Of a DNA stretch of 64,000 nt, positions 51,639-62,396 are shown piece by piece. The translations under genes and the position numbers were made by a program. The notes under the pieces were generated by a model. It saw only the letters and a list, made by a program, of their open reading frames with translations, had not been told where the DNA came from and made no database searches. The DNA is from Plazaster borealis (Eukaryota; Echinodermata; Asteroidea; Forcipulatida; Labidiasteridae): contig CM037467.1 in assembly GCA_021014325.1 (NCBI GenBank), positions 6,200,001 through 6,264,000 of the forward strand, in the 5' to 3' direction. Each line of letters begins with the position of its first letter. Position 1 is the first letter of the stretch.

Positions 51639-52211
51639 TGCTAATGCTTGGTTGTTGTGGGAGGGAATCACAATTAGTTAATGGAATAATGGTAATATAT
51701 TTTAATTGATATATCGGATATATATCCAAAATGACACGCGCCTTTTTGATAATCTTGTTATTCAAGCAGTTAGTTGCGATAATTGTTCGCAACTATCAAC
51801 CAGTCAACCTTTTGGATTTAATTTTGTAATAACACTAGTGACAGTAGTTAGTAACTATGCCTAGTACCAAGGCTAGAGAAAGGTGCCTTGAACCATATGG
51901 CTTGAAGGTATTTTAATATTTCCAGTGATTATCCAACACTACACAACAGTCTCAGAAAAAAACCTTGATCTGTCTACATTCAATAAAAGCTTTAAATTAC
52001 ACACCACACAGTTTCATGGTGACTGTTGACAGGTTTCATTTTCAAACAAAAAATATTCCTCTTTTTCAGCTCGTCATTGTCAAAAAAAAATTCTTCTGTT
52101 AAACAGTTAGGCCTATGACGGTTGTGTTTTTAAAATTTTCCACCAAATATTATCTTATACATTTTCTAAGTTAATGAAATAAAATACTAAATCAAAACAG
52201 ATAACAGTTTA

Positions 52212-52720
52212 TATGGTTTATCCTAGCCCACCTTGTTGAGCTGTAATGGCTCTCTTTTAAAGGGAATGAATACCATGTGAACACGTTTGGAAATTGTCCA
52301 AGACCAGTGTTCTCACTTGGTGTATCCCAACATAGGGCCTATGCATAAATAACAAGCCTGTGAAAATTTGGGCTCAATTGGTCATCGAAGTTGTAAGAAA
52401 ATGATGAAAGAAAAAACACCCTTGTTGTACAAATGTGTGTGCTTTCAGATAGGAATATTTTGGTGAGAAATTACCTCTTTCTCAAAAACTACGTTACTTC
52501 AGACGGAGTCGTTTCCTTCAATGTTTTATACTATCAACAGCTCTCCGTTGCTAATGTTACCAAGTAACTTTTTATGCTAATGTAATATTTGTTTTGAGTC
52601 ATTACCAAACGTGTACGATACCTTTAACATCGGTCTCGTGTTATGATGAGACCGATGTTAAAAGAGAGCCATTACAGCTCAACAAGGTGGGCTAGGTTTA
52701 TCCAGTTCTGTGGCCAAGAT
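52212..52720. mobile_element. Palindromic element split by a TTAA MITE
   Basis: Left arm cctagcccaccttgttgagc through gtaatggctctcttttaa ends at 52260. The right arm, 52628-52695, reads catcggtctcg, a 7-base loop, tgagaccgatg, ttaaaagagagccattac and gctcaacaaggtgggctagg. The right arm therefore keeps both halves of the original hairpin across the insertion point. Confidence 0.92.
52261..52623. mobile_element. TTAA-flanked MITE, subfamily 5, copy 1
   Basis: 363 bp inserted in the palindrome 52212-52720. TTAA at 52257-52260 and 52624-52627. Right end GTCATTACCAAACGTGTACG followed by ATACCT. A close copy is at 62029-62396. The body shares subterminal words (GTTTGGTAATT) with subfamily 1. Confidence 0.92.
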
Positions 52721-54472
52721 TCAGATCCCGGCCACTGAAGTGGGGCTAAGTTTATCCTTCCTTTCAGTTTCACGAGATCATTCCGAGCGAAAACAGATAA
52801 TAAAGTATTCCCTAAATTTGCAACATTGATTGTGACTTACATGTGTAGCCTATTTATACACTGTTTGAAAAATAGTTTTTTCAAAATTTTGAAAAGATAA
52901 CTTTGATTTGAAAAATAATGTCAAAATAGTGACCGTTTCAACCCATGAGCCTATATACATAACATTGTATATGATGGTTGAACTAACGTACGGCCCGTCG
53001 GATCGGTCGGACGAAGGTTAAGATTAAATATCATTATTAATAATGCACCGAATTAAAATGAAACTTTAAAACCTGTGGTACATACCATGCATACAGGCGC
53101 TTGAATACTCACAGTGGCTTTTTTCAGAACTAATTAATAAACCTACCTGTCAACGTCGAGTGGGCCAGTACGACACAATTAATTAATTAAATAACCGTTC
53201 ACAATAATATAAATTGTCTGTCATGTATGTAAGAACCGAAGATACTCCTGAAGGAAGAGCAACTTGTTAATATTGACAAGAACGCATCAACGTTGTATCT
53301 GGAACTGGAAGTCGTCTATACTATACTTCAAACAACAATTTGCACGTTCGTGTTCTAAATACTCTGTTTGAAAACAAAATGTGATGTACGCATTCCTTTT
53401 AAAAACTGCGTCTTAAGAGTGTACGCGCGTAGTAGCAAGGACGCGTGGCTTTCAGTGTTTCAGAGTTGTGCGTCCTGTACGCGTAGGTCATGATTGACGC
53501 GGATGAATTGCACAGCAATGAACTGTGTGCACAACCCATGGCATCGGCGGCACAGCATACAAGTTAGAGTGAGTACAGTCTCAGGTAAGCCCTTCAAAAC
53601 CAACATTGGCGTACCTCAAGGAGACTGCCTGAGTCCCATTCTCTTCACAATCTACCTTGCGAAAGCACTGAGGCAACTAAATGTACAAACACCAGCGGCA
53701 CCACTGAATCTCCAAGATCATAACTACTCTGCCAATCCACTGCAGTTTCAGTCCCAACCCCTACCTGCGGAACTCGAAAACCACAACTATGCCATTTGTC
53801 CACCATCATACTTTGAGATTGGGCTGCAATATGCTGATGACATCACATGGGCAGGTAACAATACTCACCCACTTAGGGAAATAGAACGGAGGGCACCTGA
53901 GGTTCTTAAAGAGCGAAGGCCTCAAGGTGAACAACGCTAACAGAAAAAACATCACATCAGCAGAAACGGAATTAACACCAGCTGGAAAAAGTGTAAATAC
54001 TTAGGCTCCCTACTGGACACTGAGGAGGACATCACCAGAAGGAAAGTACTTTCGATGGTATCCTTCAACAAATTTCGAAGTGTTTTCAACAGCAAGTCGA
54101 TCTCCCATGCAACGAAACTCAAAACATTCCGCGCATTCATAGCATCCATATTTTTATACAACAGTGAATTATGGACACTAACCAAGTCACTAGAAGTAGA
54201 ACAGAAAATAGACGCCTTTCACAGGAGGCTCCTGCGTTCAATCCTCGGCCTTCAGTGGCCCAAAAAGGTGTCAAACAAAGTGCTCTATGAAAAACCAACG
54301 AGAAACCTTGGAGTGTCATAATCGCCAAAAGACGCCTGAGATGGACAGGCCATCTCCTGAGACTACCTGATGAAACACCAGCCAAGCAAGCGCTTATGGA
54401 GTGTTTACGTCATGACAACCTGCCAAGGGGCGGTCAAAGAACAACATGGCTGAAAAGAATAAATGAAGACCT

Positions 54473-54635
54473 GGGGCCTTTCTCAAACCACGGCTTAGGC
54501 TCCGGCTCAGGCTCCGCGTGCTGGTGCGCAATCAGCAATACGCGCTGAAAATGCAGGTTAACGGCCGAGCTGCGTACACAGCGCGCGGAGCCTAAGCCTG
54601 AGCCGGAGCCCAAGCCGTGGTTTGAGAAAGGCCCC
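54473..54635. mobile_element. MITE with GGGGCCTTTCTCAAACCACG ends
   Basis: Long inverted ends: ggggcctttctcaaaccacg, gcttaggctccggctcaggc against gcctaagcctgagccggagc and ccgtggtttgagaaaggccc. Inserted within a LINE frame. Confidence 0.92.
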
Positions 54636-54636
54636 C

Positions 54637-54767
54637 GGGCCCAATTTCATGGCTCTGCTTACCGTGGAATTCTGCGCTTACGCCCAGCTGCGTCCCATAG
54701 AAATACACACGTTACAATGCGCGTCAGCGCAGAATTATTTGGTAAGCAGTGCCATGAAATTGGGCCC
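54637..54767. mobile_element. GGGCCCAATTTCATGGCTCTG-family MITE, short copy
   Basis: Ends gggcccaatttcatggctct and gtgccatgaaattgggccc, 131 bp, abutting the previous MITE. Same family as 48527-48778 and 35741-35860; a truncated end also occurs at 59152-59180. Confidence 0.9.
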
Positions 54768-54910
54768 TGAAAGCCACGGACCTGAACATCAAGAACCGAC
54801 ATACCTGGCACTTGGCAGCTGATAGAGAACAGTGGAGGATACTTACAGAGTGCGCAATGTCAGACGCACTTGACGAAAGCGCTTAGATGATGAAGTAGTA
54901 GACATGTATA

Positions 54911-55050
54911 GACCCATTGCACAACACGCAGCGTACTCACTGCGCTTATCCTGGGTGTCATTTTGTGTGTCAAAATCGTATACAAACATGCACAAAAGAG
55001 AGTTTTGACACCCAAAATGACGCGCATTGTCGGAGGCGCGTTGCGGGTCT
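54911..55050. mobile_element. MITE with GACCCATTGC ends and TA flanks
   Basis: Ends gacccattgcacaacacgca and (right, reverse complement) gacccgcaacgcgcc. Inner tgggtgtcattttgtgtg opposes gacacccaaaatgacgcgc. Flanked by TA on both sides, suggesting a Tc1/mariner-type target. Confidence 0.7.
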
Positions 55051-55095
55051 ATAGAAATCAATAGGTCCCCCTTGCATAACGCGAAACGCGACCAA

Positions 55096-55655
55096 TCCGA
55101 CGCGCACCGGGCGCGCAAGTGTTGAGCACCGCGCGCCACTGCTGCGGTGTACATGTGCCTAGTTTTGTGCACAAAGACATGAGGAAATCATGTTCCTTTT
55201 CACTCTTTATGGAAATTAAATGTTTTCCTCAACGAGATTTCCTTTCCAGGACATCATGATATACTAATGTAGATCACTGACCACAGATTATTTGCAACTA
55301 TAAAATAGAAACCGAATCATCTTGAAAACGGTGCTTGTCTTAGGTGAGTTAGGGGAAAAAGACGCGGAAACTGCATAATAGTCGACATCGGCAGAGTATT
55401 TTGTCAGAATTTCAGTATTTTACTCTGTGCTTAATTTAAACAGATTATCAAGAATGTAGTAAATCGTCATATCATGCAGCCATGTCAGAGAAATTTCATA
55501 GATAATTGTCGAGGAAGACATTAAATTTCCATAAAAAGTGAAAAGGGAAACGATTTTCTCGTGTCTTTGTGCACAAAATTAGGCACAAGTACACCGCAGC
55601 AGTGGCGCGCGGCGCCCATGGCGGCGCCCAGCACTTGCGCGCCTGGATTGGTGTA
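55096..55655. mobile_element. Foldback element with about 145-bp inverted arms
   Basis: Left arm about 55096-55235 (ccgcgcgccactgctgcggt, ttttgtgcacaaagacatga, ccttttcactctttatgga) is repeated inverted at about 55510-55655 (tccataaaaagtgaaaaggg, gtctttgtgcacaaaatta, accgcagcagtggcgcgcgg). The middle, about 270 bp, is unique. Confidence 0.85.
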
Positions 55656-55699
55656 TAGATACGCTGAGGTCACGCGCACGTTTTTACGCACAGAGAACA

Positions 55700-57351
55700 G
55701 GGGTGCGTTCCACTTGCGCAAACAGATCGCAACCGTTTGCGCAAACGTTTGTGCTCTTTGGAACGATTGGTTGCGCACTTCGCGATGTCATTATGGCGGC
55801 GCTCTGTAATGAAGATGGCGACACCGTATGTTTTGTATTTTGTGTAAATTGGTTTTTGCTGTATTGTATATATATTTTAGTCCTCGTTTGTATATCACCA
55901 CAACCCACAACCCACAACCTCTGTCAAATACCTTGGAGTCACTCTGGATGCTCAGCTCTCTTGGAATAACCATATTAAGAATGTTGTTTCAAGTGCCAAT
56001 AGAACATTGGGCCTCATTAAGACCATTGCTTTCAATTCTTCTGTTTCAGCCAAGTTCTGTCTTTATAAATCTCTAGTTCTCCCTATTTTAGAATATGGTA
56101 TGCCAGCATGGCTCCCTCATACATCTCTCCAGACTCAGGCCCTTGAACGGGTACAAAAACGTGCTACTCGATTTATTCTTGGGCAGAGGATGGGTGAGAT
56201 GTCTTACCCCGATAGACTTAAGTCCCTTAATTGGTCGTCTCTGTCAATTCGTCGTAATTTTTCTGTTTTGTATTTTATCATTAAGTGTGGGTTTAACCTT
56301 ATTCATTGTGATGTGGCTGACATCATTTCTGTCAACCATAGATATCCTGACGTTCTCAACTTCAAACACCTGTATGCTAGAACCGATGCTTTGCATTTGT
56401 CTGCTCCTCATCTTTTCCCCAGACTTTGGTCTAGTTTACCAGAAAACATTCGTAATTCCCTACTGCTATTGCCCTTCCACAGCTTCCTCAAATCACTTAG
56501 ATATTCTGTCTGCCAATCTCTTGAATCAACTTGAATAGTTTTTATTATTTTCTTCAGTGTGGGCAGGGCCTTCTGTCCGTATTTTTGTGTTACTCTTTCT
56601 TACTTGTAAATTTTGCACTATTTTAATTGTTCTTATTTTTATTTAATTATTTATACATGTATAATTCTCCGGGAGGGGAGTGTGGCTTTTAATTACCTGC
56701 TTTAGCCCATTCACTTGTGCAATATTTTAAACAGTTTTTATTTAAATCGTTTTTATTTATACAACTTTATTTATTTACTTATATATATGCTTCTTTATTT
56801 GTTTTTCTTTACTTTTACTGTTATTTTACTTATTTATTTTCGTTTTATAAATTAGTTGTTTATTATTTATTATTTATTATTTATTATTGGTTTTGTATAA
56901 TTATCTGCTTTTACTATTGCGTGTACTATATTATATGTTTAAATCTATATTTATTTCATTGTGCACCCCAGATGTGGGGCAACAGATCTACGGATCATAG
57001 TATGTATTTGCTTTTGTTGTCCCTTGCCCATCTCGGGGTATATTGTCTTGTATTTTGTTTTGTACTGTTATGGCAAATAAAATAATAATAATAATAATAA
57101 TAATAAACTAATTAAGTTGTTATTTCAACTCCACCTAACTGCGTTATCAATCACTGAAACACATTAAAATTATTTTCGTGACAAGAATTATGTTGTCCGC
57201 CATTTTGAAAACCACCCACCAACACCTCAGAAATACGTTTGCCTATGGTTGCTAACGTTCGCCAACGTTGACGGCGCACAACTCGTTCCACTCTAAATTG
57301 TTGGCAAACGTGCGCAAACGTTGGCAACGTTTGCGCAAGTGGAACGCACCC
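55700..57351. mobile_element. TIR element with GGGGTGCGTTCCACTTGCGC ends, occupied by a LINE
   Basis: Left end ggggtgcgttccacttgcgc and right end gcgcaagtggaacgcacccc are exact inverse partners. Inside each are more GCGCAAACGTTTGC-type words. About 1.2 kb of LINE is inserted within (55897-57107). A partial copy without the LINE lies inverted at 59240-59545. Confidence 0.88.
55897..57107 (+). mobile_element. 5'-truncated CR1/Jockey-like LINE, RT C-terminal part
   Basis: From 55920 one frame of 204 codons to TGA at 56532-56534: SVKYLGVTLDAQLSWNNHIK, FCLYKSLVLPILEYGMPAWL, LERVQKRATRFILG, LFPRLWSSLPENIRNS. This is the thumb and C-terminal portion of a LINE reverse transcriptase; the catalytic part is absent by 5' truncation. 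About 540 bp of AT-rich 3' UTR follow and an AATAAT tail at 57077-57107. The 5' junction carries three copies of acaaccc. Confidence 0.9.
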
Positions 57352-57392
57352 CAGCTATCGTCCAACGATCTGCCTCCTTTTTGAGAGTGACG

Positions 57393-57475
57393 TCATTAGA
57401 CCCATTGCAAATGACGTCGTCCGTCGCGTCGTCCGTCCGTCGCGTCGCCCGTCGCTTGTGCCTCCTGTCTGGTGG
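57393..57475. repeat. GTCGTCCGTCGC-rich TIR-like end
   Basis: tagacccattgcaaatgacg is followed by repeated CGTCCGTCGCGTCG. The complementary sense, gacgcgacggacgacg, fills 58330-58585. The start resembles the GACCCATTGC ends at 54911. Confidence 0.55.
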
Positions 57476-57616
57476 CGCTGTTTGGCCTCTGCATTTACCA
57501 TGTGCGTGTGTGGAAGTTAATAAGACAGTTGTTTACGATAAAGGCATTCTAGCTGCTCTCGATTTGGAACACTATAATGTGCGACACTTTTCTGGCGAAT
57601 TGCCAGGTCAATTTAA

Positions 57617-57985
57617 GGAACATTACAGAATTGGTTTTTGCTAACAAAACAGTTGCTGGCAGTGTAAGCATTTTATATAATCCACCATATACATAAACTG
57701 ACAAACCTGTAAAGTTTGAGATCGATCGGCCATCTGGGTCACGAGAAAATAGTGAAAAACCGACTACCGGTACACATTTGCATGTGTTATACAATGCATG
57801 AATAAACGCTCATGAGCGATAAACTCAATCGGAAATTAGTTTTATTTATTTCTCATCAAATATGGCATTTCAGACAGAAGTATTTCTAGGGATGTTTTCT
57901 ACTATCATCATCATTAGACCGTGTAAGTTTTATGTAAATCTGTGATCTTAAAGAAAATTTTAATTACCAGTTCTGTAACATTCCT
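57617..57985. mobile_element. TTAA-flanked MITE, subfamily 2, copy 2 (inverted)
   Basis: Reverse complement of 39042-39408 over essentially its full length. TTAA at 57613-57616 and 57986-57989. Ends GGAACATTACAGAATTGG and CCAGTTCTGTAACATTCCT. Confidence 0.9.
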
Positions 57986-58329
57986 TTAAGTAGGTCATGT
58001 CCAAATGGAATGTGGCTAAATATAAAGCTGCATCAATTAGTCACCATAGTGGATACTGGATCAATTAATGTATTATGAGTCAAAGGATAGGCAGCACTGA
58101 GCAACAACCTATAGCAACAGTTGTTAACCGTAGCTACAAGAAGTTCTCAACAAGGCCTTAGTTGTATTGATTTTAAATGTGTCATCATTTTTACTACAGG
58201 AAACTTTATCCCAGGGAAAAAAAAGATACATTAAAACCATGGAAACCCTTTCTTATAAAAAACATTGGTTGGAATAACTAAGCAAGCCTACCAACCTCCC
58301 AACCGCACTAGGTAGTCTATTGAATAGCA

Positions 58330-58585
58330 TCATACGACGCGACGGACGACGCAAAGGACGACGGAACCGTACGCGACGGACGACGGCATGATGCGTGAAC
58401 GACGGATACGCGACGGGCGACGCGACGGACGATGCGACGGCACGACGTGACGGTCGACGGCACGACGCGACGGACGACGGCAGCCCGAAGCCAAAATGAA
58501 AAACAATTGAAAAACAGGCGACGCGACGGGCGACGGCACGAAGCGACGGCACGACGCGACAGGCGACAACACGACGGGCGACGGC
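58330..58585. repeat. Degenerate GACGCGACGGACGACGGC tandem repeat
   Basis: About 250 bp built from GACGCGACGGACGACG and GACGGCACGACGCGACG words, GC-rich in an AT-rich setting. All three - strand frames stay open and read as Arg/Ser/Val repeats; not taken as coding. Confidence 0.85.
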
Positions 58586-58689
58586 AACACCATATCTGGT
58601 AGGAAAACACTAAAATTCAACGAGATTGGCTTACCAAAAGTTACTGCTTGTGCACACTTCTTATATTTCGAGTGGTGTCCTCGGTCAAT

Positions 58690-58975
58690 GATGTTCAATT
58701 CAATTCAATTCAATGCACATTTATTTTTCATGCTGACAATAACAATTAAACATACAGTTGAAACAAATAACAATGAGTATAATTATGAAAAGATGGATGC
58801 CACATAATTCAACAATAAAATGTATAGACATTTCAAAGATAATATCGAGTGTAATCAACATACTAGCCAACATGCAGGGAAAAAAGTTAAGCATACTGCT
58901 TTTGTACATTTCCCTGTGACAGACAAGGACTTGGACACGACAAGGACAAACAAAAAAAACACACAAAAAAAAGCA
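58690..58975 (-). mobile_element. 3' end of a LINE with ATTGA tail (-)
   Basis: CAATT pentanucleotides at 58694-58716 read ATTGA on the - strand, as a LINE tail would. The following sequence (catttatttttcatgctgac) to about 58975 ends in AAAAAACACACAAAAAAAA-type sequence. No coding part is left. Confidence 0.5.
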
Positions 58976-59239
58976 ATGACAATGAGACCAGTCTAGTCAA
59001 TTTAAATAATTATCGGAACAACAGTCTTCGTACAAGTATGTACTAGATCTACAAATACGTTACGGCTGAGTTGTCCCCAGATCTCCCTGTCCCTCATGCA
59101 TGTAGATATTTCTCCAGCTGTCACACATCCAGTGTCCCTTCTGAGCTAGGCCCAATTTCTTGGCACTGCTTACCAAATAATTGCGCGTTGTGCAATGGGT
59201 ACTACTTACACGTTCCGTGTCTGTGCTGTGCATGCCCGC

Positions 59240-59545
59240 CGACAAGATTCTTGTCACGAAAATATGTATAATGTGTTTCAGTGATTGTTAACGCAGTCAG
59301 GTGGAGTTGAAATAATAACTTAATTATTTGATGTCGCGATGTTCAAGCGAGGACTAAAATAATATACAATACATGCAGCAACAACCAAGTTATAACAGAT
59401 TAAATACATACGGTGTCGCAATCTTCATTACAGATCGCCGCCATATTGACATCACGAAGTGCGCAACCAATCGTTCAAACAATCACAAACGTTTGCGCGA
59501 ACGGTTGCGATCCGTTTGCGCAAGTGGTGGAACGCAGGCCCTGGA
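59240..59545. mobile_element. Partial inverted copy of the 55700-57351 element, without LINE
   Basis: Reverse complement of the left 150 bp of 55700-57351 (gcgcaagtggtggaacgc, cgaacggttgcgatcc, accaatcgttc) and continuous through to the part right of the LINE (ggtggagttgaaataataac). It is missing the right TIR. Confidence 0.85.
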
Positions 59546-62028
59546 GTGCGATTTTAGAGATCATGTTTTCAAAAAAAACCCACATCAGAACAACTCGGAT
59601 AAATCGAGTAAAACAAACTATAGAGCACACACCCTCGTTTCTCGAGACGACTTGTACTTCAGCATCTTCTTTATCCTCTGGCTGATCGTTTGAAATTCTT
59701 CACTCATATTATAATTTGTTGACTCGAGTAGCCTACATTGGATTCTCTCAACATACACGGACTCCGTATTAATTTCATCTCCATTCCGGTTCAATCCACT
59801 ATTCATGTTTAGTTACTCATGCTCAGTGTAAGGCCCATGCTTGACTCAGAGGTACGAAGATGCTCGATAAAGGAGCAGTATAGCTGTTGAACAGGTTCAA
59901 GGACAATTCTACACCACTTGTAGTGCCTAAATCTTCAGGGGATCTTCGTCCAGTCATCAATTTGCGTCCACTCAATAGATTTATTCAATATCAACGTTTT
60001 AAAATTGTGAACATTTCTTCTGTTAGTTAAAGACTTATTATCTCTCAGTGATTTTATGTGTAAAATAGATCTTAATAATGTCTATTTATTAGTTCCGATC
60101 AACTTCGAACATAGAACATTTCTCCTTTTTTGCTGGAATGATGTCATTATCGGATTGCATCCTTTTGATTTGTGTAATGCTCCTCGGGTTTCTACTAAAG
60201 TCTTAACGCCAGTAGCCTTCCATCTCAGGGAACGTGCCATCCGCTGTGTTTTCTTTCTTGTGATAATATTCTCTATATTGGGGCTTCATTTCAGGAATTT
60301 ACGACAAACGCAAAAGTGACAACCAATCTTCTTTAAAGTCTGGGCTTCATGATCAACACGGACAAGTCGCAGCTAGTTCCTACTCAACGGATATCTTACC
60401 TTGGATTTGTAATCGATTCAGATAGACGTGACTCTATCTTTAAGCCAGGCCAAAGATTAAAAAAATCACTGGGCAGACTATTATAATCCACATTATAGGC
60501 CACGTGCAGTCCTACCAGCTCCGTGTTTTTTTACCGGCTCCGTGTGTTTTTACCGGAACCTACAAGAAGACAAAATTTCATCTCTCAGAGAGAACAGTAA
60601 TACGAAGCTCCCGCGACACTTTCAAACGAGATAGCGGAACTAAAAAAAAATGGATATCATTTCTACAGGCCTGGAACGACGGTCGGGGAATACTACGCCC
60701 GTCACCAGATCTGATTAAACCTATAATATACGCATATAGTGCATGCATCGATCAATCAGAGATGGTGGCCGCTGGACAGTCTCATCACGTCAACTTCCCG
60801 GAACTGTTGGCAGTATGGTATACCATCAAAGCCTCCCTCAGCGAGAAGAGAGACATTTCAGTTCTTCTTCAGATGGACAGTTCTGCGGCCATTTCTTACA
60901 TCAATAATCACGGCGAAACACACCCAAACACTGACTCAGATAGTTGTCGAGATCTCGGGTGTCTCGAAAGAAAAATTACACCAGTAGCACAACTAACCCA
61001 GGATCTCAGAACATCACTGCAGACAGAATGTCTCGAATTTTCAACAACAGGGCAGAATGGCAACTTCTTCCGGAGGTATTCCAAAAAAGTTATAGATGAA
61101 CTTCGTCCGAGCAGTAGGCCTAGACCTTGTGCGTCCCGCCTGAACACAACTGCGAAATTTTGTATTATGGCAACCAGATCCAATGGCTCGGGGAGTCAAT
61201 GCTGTCTTGTGAATTGGGGGACATAAAGGGTTATGTTTTCCCCCATAGGCCTATCTTCTGCTAAATGTCTTAAGACAATCAGCAGGGAAGACGCTACCGT
61301 AATACTTATCGTCCCAGAATGGAAAACACAGTCCTGGTATCCCATGCTTCTATGCAGTACACATTACACGCCTCTGCCCGACGAAGGATAGGTGACTTTC
61401 TACAACTTCCCCACGATCGATCAGAAATACATCCACTGAGCGACAGTCTCCAGTTGGCCGCATGGAAGTTATTTTAGGGCGACTCTCGCTAAAGAGGGAC
61501 TTTTGCAGACAGTGTCACAATCCTCCATTCTTAACCTGGAGGCAACATTCTATCAAACAATACAACTCGGCATGGAGAAAATGGGCAAAAACAGTGTTTA
61601 AATAGTAGAAATACCTTGATCCAATTCAAACAACTAATATAGCAATGTCTTTTAGAATTTCTGCAACAACTATTCAACTAGGGTCTTCTATTCAGAACCA
61701 TTAATGTATATCGTTCAGCTATCTCATCAACTCATTCGCTTATTAAAAATTTACCAATCGGTCAACATCGATTGGTGAAACGATTCTTCGAAGGTCCCCT
61801 TAGTCAGATGGAAAATACATTTTCGTATTGTGTTTCGATCAGTAAAGCCTTCCACCAGATTGAGATTTCTAAGTTTCACCTGTAAGTAGAAATCTATAGG
61901 CCTATGTCCAGTCCGCACCTTTATTAGATGAGTATCTTCAGAGAACCAAACATTTCAGAGGTAATGGTCCTTCCGAAATGACCCAAACCGGTTCACTGTA
62001 GTTCCTTGTACAATTCCAAGGTGGTTAA

Positions 62029-62396
62029 AGGCATCGTACACGTTTGGTAATTGTCAAAGACCAGTGTTCCCACTTCGTGTATCCCAACATATGCATAAAA
62101 TAACAAGCCTGTGAAAATTTGGGCTCAATTGGTCATCGAAGTTGCAAGAAAATGACGAACGAAAAAACACCCTTGTTGTACAAATTTGTGTGCTTTCAGT
62201 TAGGAATAAAAGACTTCTAGCTAGAAGTCTTTTATTATTTTAGTGAAAAATTACATCTTTTTCAAAAACTACGTTACTTCAGAGGGAATCGTTTCCTACA
62301 ATGTTTTATACTATCAACAGCTCTCCGTTGGTCGTTACCAAGTAAGTTTTTAAGCTAATATTTGTTTGGAGTCATTACCAAACGTGTACGATACCT
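62029..62396. mobile_element. TTAA-flanked MITE, subfamily 5, copy 2 (inside DIRS recombinase)
   Basis: Ends AGGCATCGTACACGTTTGGT and ACCAAACGTGTACGATACCT; TTAA at 62025-62028 and 62397-62400. About 90% like 52261-52623 by eye, with an extra palindrome at 62205-62236. Confidence 0.93.
62205..62236. repeat. 32-bp perfect palindrome
   Basis: aataaaagacttctag followed directly by ctagaagtcttttatt, with no loop. Absent from the sister MITE at 52261-52623. Confidence 0.95.

Larger units (their letters stand above)
53490..54888 (+). mobile_element. LINE reverse transcriptase fragment (+), carrying two MITEs
   Basis: 5'-truncated LINE. Frame 53494-53940 includes KTNIGVPQGDCLSPILF and LQYADDITWAG, the RT fingers/palm motifs with catalytic YADD. 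After frameshifts come KYLGSLLDTEED, then FLYNSELWTLTKSLEVEQKI and RRLRWTGHLLRLPDETPAKQ, the typical C-terminal part. The coding sequence is cut after WLKRINEDL by two MITEs at 54473-54767 and resumes with NIKNRHTWHLAADREQW, ending near 54888. Clade not certain (RTE-like wording). Confidence 0.85.

Noticed and set aside
58253..58698. Overlapping - frames rich in Arg/Ser/Val
   Set aside because: They come from the GACGCGACGG repeat. Three frames are open at once, as expected for low-complexity GC-rich DNA.
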